From the NCBI GenBank assembly GCA_026929865.2, contig CM049409.1, forward strand, positions 15,970,452 to 16,034,451: a stretch of 64,000 bases of DNA, read 5' to 3'. How positions within the stretch are numbered: the stretch's first letter is position 1; the number at the start of each line of letters is the position of its first letter. The notes under the pieces were generated by a model. That model had not been told where the DNA came from. It searched no databases and was given only the letters and a program-made list of their open reading frames with translations. The translations under genes were made by a program, and so were the position numbers. Source of the stretch: Hyperoplus lanceolatus (Eukaryota; Chordata; Actinopteri; Uranoscopiformes; Ammodytidae). Shown in pieces: positions 62,498-64,000 of this stretch.

Positions 62498-63397
62498 TAT
62501 CCTAGTGTGTGCAGTAATAATTATGGAAGAATGAATAGGGGTGCACTGATTGCAATGTTGACAAAATAATCTAACCTGCCAATTGCATATTTTTGCTGAT
62601 TCAGAATTACTATTATTATAATGTCCTTCTGTTAATTAAAACCAAACTTTAAAACATTAAACATAGCCTATTAAATAAATAAGTATACATATTGGTACAA
62701 TTTAGGATAAATTAAATAGGTTATTGTGAATGTGTTAGTAGCTTTTCAATGGCTTATTTAAAACTTTGTTTAAATAGACTAGGCTACTGTTGACTGCTCG
62801 CTGCTCCTGAAGGAGTTGCCTTTCAAGCTAGAAAAAAGCGCTAACTTCCTGTTCTTACCGGCTTCAAAATAAAAGTCAACTCACGTTTGGCTAGTAACAG
62901 GCTTTTAATGTGAAGGCACACAGGAAATGTTCTGTTTGCACACGCGCTAACTTAACTGCGGTATTGTGCCGTCTCTTTCCGGTTATTACCGTTGGTGAAG
63001 TTTTTATACCTAGAATCGTTGCACGAGCACAGATCCCGAGGACACACATCTTTCACCAGCCAAAGTCAAAGTGGACTCAATAACTTACTTGCCTAAGACT
63101 CATTTACCTGCATTTGGAGTGTTAATGTAGAGCCCTCTAAGCAGTGTTGTGCATCTCTCCTCTGTGTTTCAAGACAGCCTCTCCTCATTAGCAGCCTGTC
63201 GCACGAGTGCGAATGGATTTGTATTCATCAGCACGTGATCAATTTCAGTAGTAAATGCGATCAAAACTGTCGCACTGTACAGCCCTGTTTACAACCCAAA
63301 TTATGCATGTGTCCTTACCTTTTTACTATGAAAAAATCCTGGAAACCTATCCCGGAACACAGAATTGATCAGATCAAATGCATGTGAATTCAAAAAA

Positions 63398-63429
<32 letters not shown>

Positions 63430-63443
63430 GTGTGTGTGTGTGT
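63398..63443. repeat. (GT)n microsatellite, ~46 bp, one C interruption
   Basis: GT run with a GC at 63424-63425. Confidence 0.95.
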
Positions 63444-64000
63444 TTCCTCCCACCATTATTGCTTTATTTTGTAGTATGCATAATGGCTGTAAGTTTCTTT
63501 TACATGGTGGTTGTATGTGTATCAAGACTTAGTAGTCCTAATGTCTTTCGAGGTCTTGTAAGGTACATTGATGAACTTGGAGCCGAGCTGAGTTCCCCCC
63601 TGGCCTTCAGGAGAGAAACATCATCAGGACATTTTCCAAATTGTTAAATTACACCTTTAACGTGTTGAAATGCATTTGAGGCATTGGGGGAGGAGGTGAA
63701 AATAAATTAAAGCAGAGACTAAGCAGTTTGATGTGAATAGAGAAATGTGTGAAGTGGAGAGTGAAAGAAAGGAAGGATGAAACGGGAGTAGAGGGAGGAA
63801 AGGGGTCTGTGGATGCTATCTGTCTCCCTTGTTATTTATCACCGAGACAGGTCCAGATATGGAGTCTCACCTTCGCAGCCTCATTACACATGTGCTCTCC
63901 TTCTTGTACACTCACAAATGTTTTCATTATTATTCACACAAACTTTGTCTCCGTCCATCTTTCACTTTCTCACTGTTTGTTCTCTGCTCTCGCTCACACA
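63444..64000. other. Unique sequence, no gene seen
   Basis: Purine-rich at 63700-63810; nothing gene-like to the window end. Confidence 0.5.

Larger units (their letters stand above)
59590..63287. mobile_element. Outer hAT element with two further hATs nested inside
   Basis: CAGGGCTGTACA at the left is perfectly inverted at the right end (TGTACAGCCCTG). The 8-bp duplication TTTACAAC lies at 59582-59589 and 63288-63295. After removing 59789-62497 the element itself is about 1 kb. Its right part (about 62790-63287) has relatives at 52266-52650 and, for a shorter block, at 30290-30445. It includes CGGTTATTACCGTTG and a TTTTTATACC box that could be promoter-like. No transposase frame survives. 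Confidence 0.88.

Overview
This window looks like intergenic DNA from a ray-finned (teleost) fish, probably a percomorph; that placement is an inference from the repeat content. It has long CA/GT microsatellites about every 3-5 kb, L2-type and L1-type non-LTR retrotransposons with 5' truncation or decay, many short TTAA-flanked inverted-repeat transposons, several hAT elements with 5- or 8-bp target duplications, and no bacterial operon structure. I found no confident host protein-coding gene. The one weak host-exon candidate is at 13402-13670 on the minus strand.

Layout. 1-15 kb: mostly unique AT-rich DNA, with a long-TIR TTAA element (880-2192), an inverted-repeat MITE (3448-3798), the first copy of a 0.88-kb TTAA element (5942-6818), an old hAT (8864-10396), a TA-flanked MITE (14373-14632) and long CA/GT tracts. 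15-18 kb: a 2.8-kb TTAA element (15079-17921) with exon-like pieces and a perfect 20-bp hairpin; a 301-bp relative lies at 53562-53862. 18-27 kb: microsatellite-rich unique DNA, one tRNA-derived SINE-like sequence (about 23815-23950) and a dense CA/GT cluster (24.4-25.3 kb). 27.76-31.30 kb: a three-level nest, with a second copy of the 0.88-kb element split by a hAT (28320-30912) that is itself split by an element with CTGCC termini and an AATA duplication (28856-30829). 32.9-33.4 kb: a 5'-truncated L1-like LINE tail with a 15-bp target duplication. 34.0-42 kb: unique DNA and further inverted-repeat elements.

42-50.6 kb is the most gene-like region. It is a nearly full-length L2/CR1-group LINE with an esterase-type ORF1 and an endonuclease plus reverse-transcriptase ORF2. 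ORF1 is cut at a TTAA by a 4.1-kb degenerate piggyBac-like transposon (43106-47208). That transposon carries a broken transposase on the minus strand and a tandem array of about 384 bp per unit. Both TTAA copies are intact and insert plus one TTAA is 4107 bp, a multiple of three, so the two ORF1 halves are still in phase. ORF2 follows ORF1 in the same frame after one TGA and has one frameshift and one in-frame gap.

52-64 kb: a hAT-related fragment, a short TTAA MITE, the 3' end of another LINE on the minus strand, a roughly 459-bp tandem repeat element interrupted by a 705-bp TTAA element with a perfect 18-bp hairpin, a Harbinger-like MITE (57654-57888), and a three-level nest of hAT elements (59590-63287) in which each level keeps its own target-site duplication.

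The coding pieces do not form a host pathway. They are mobile-element machinery (RNA binding/esterase, endonuclease, reverse transcriptase, DDE transposase), all damaged here, so the region reads as a layered record of insertions.
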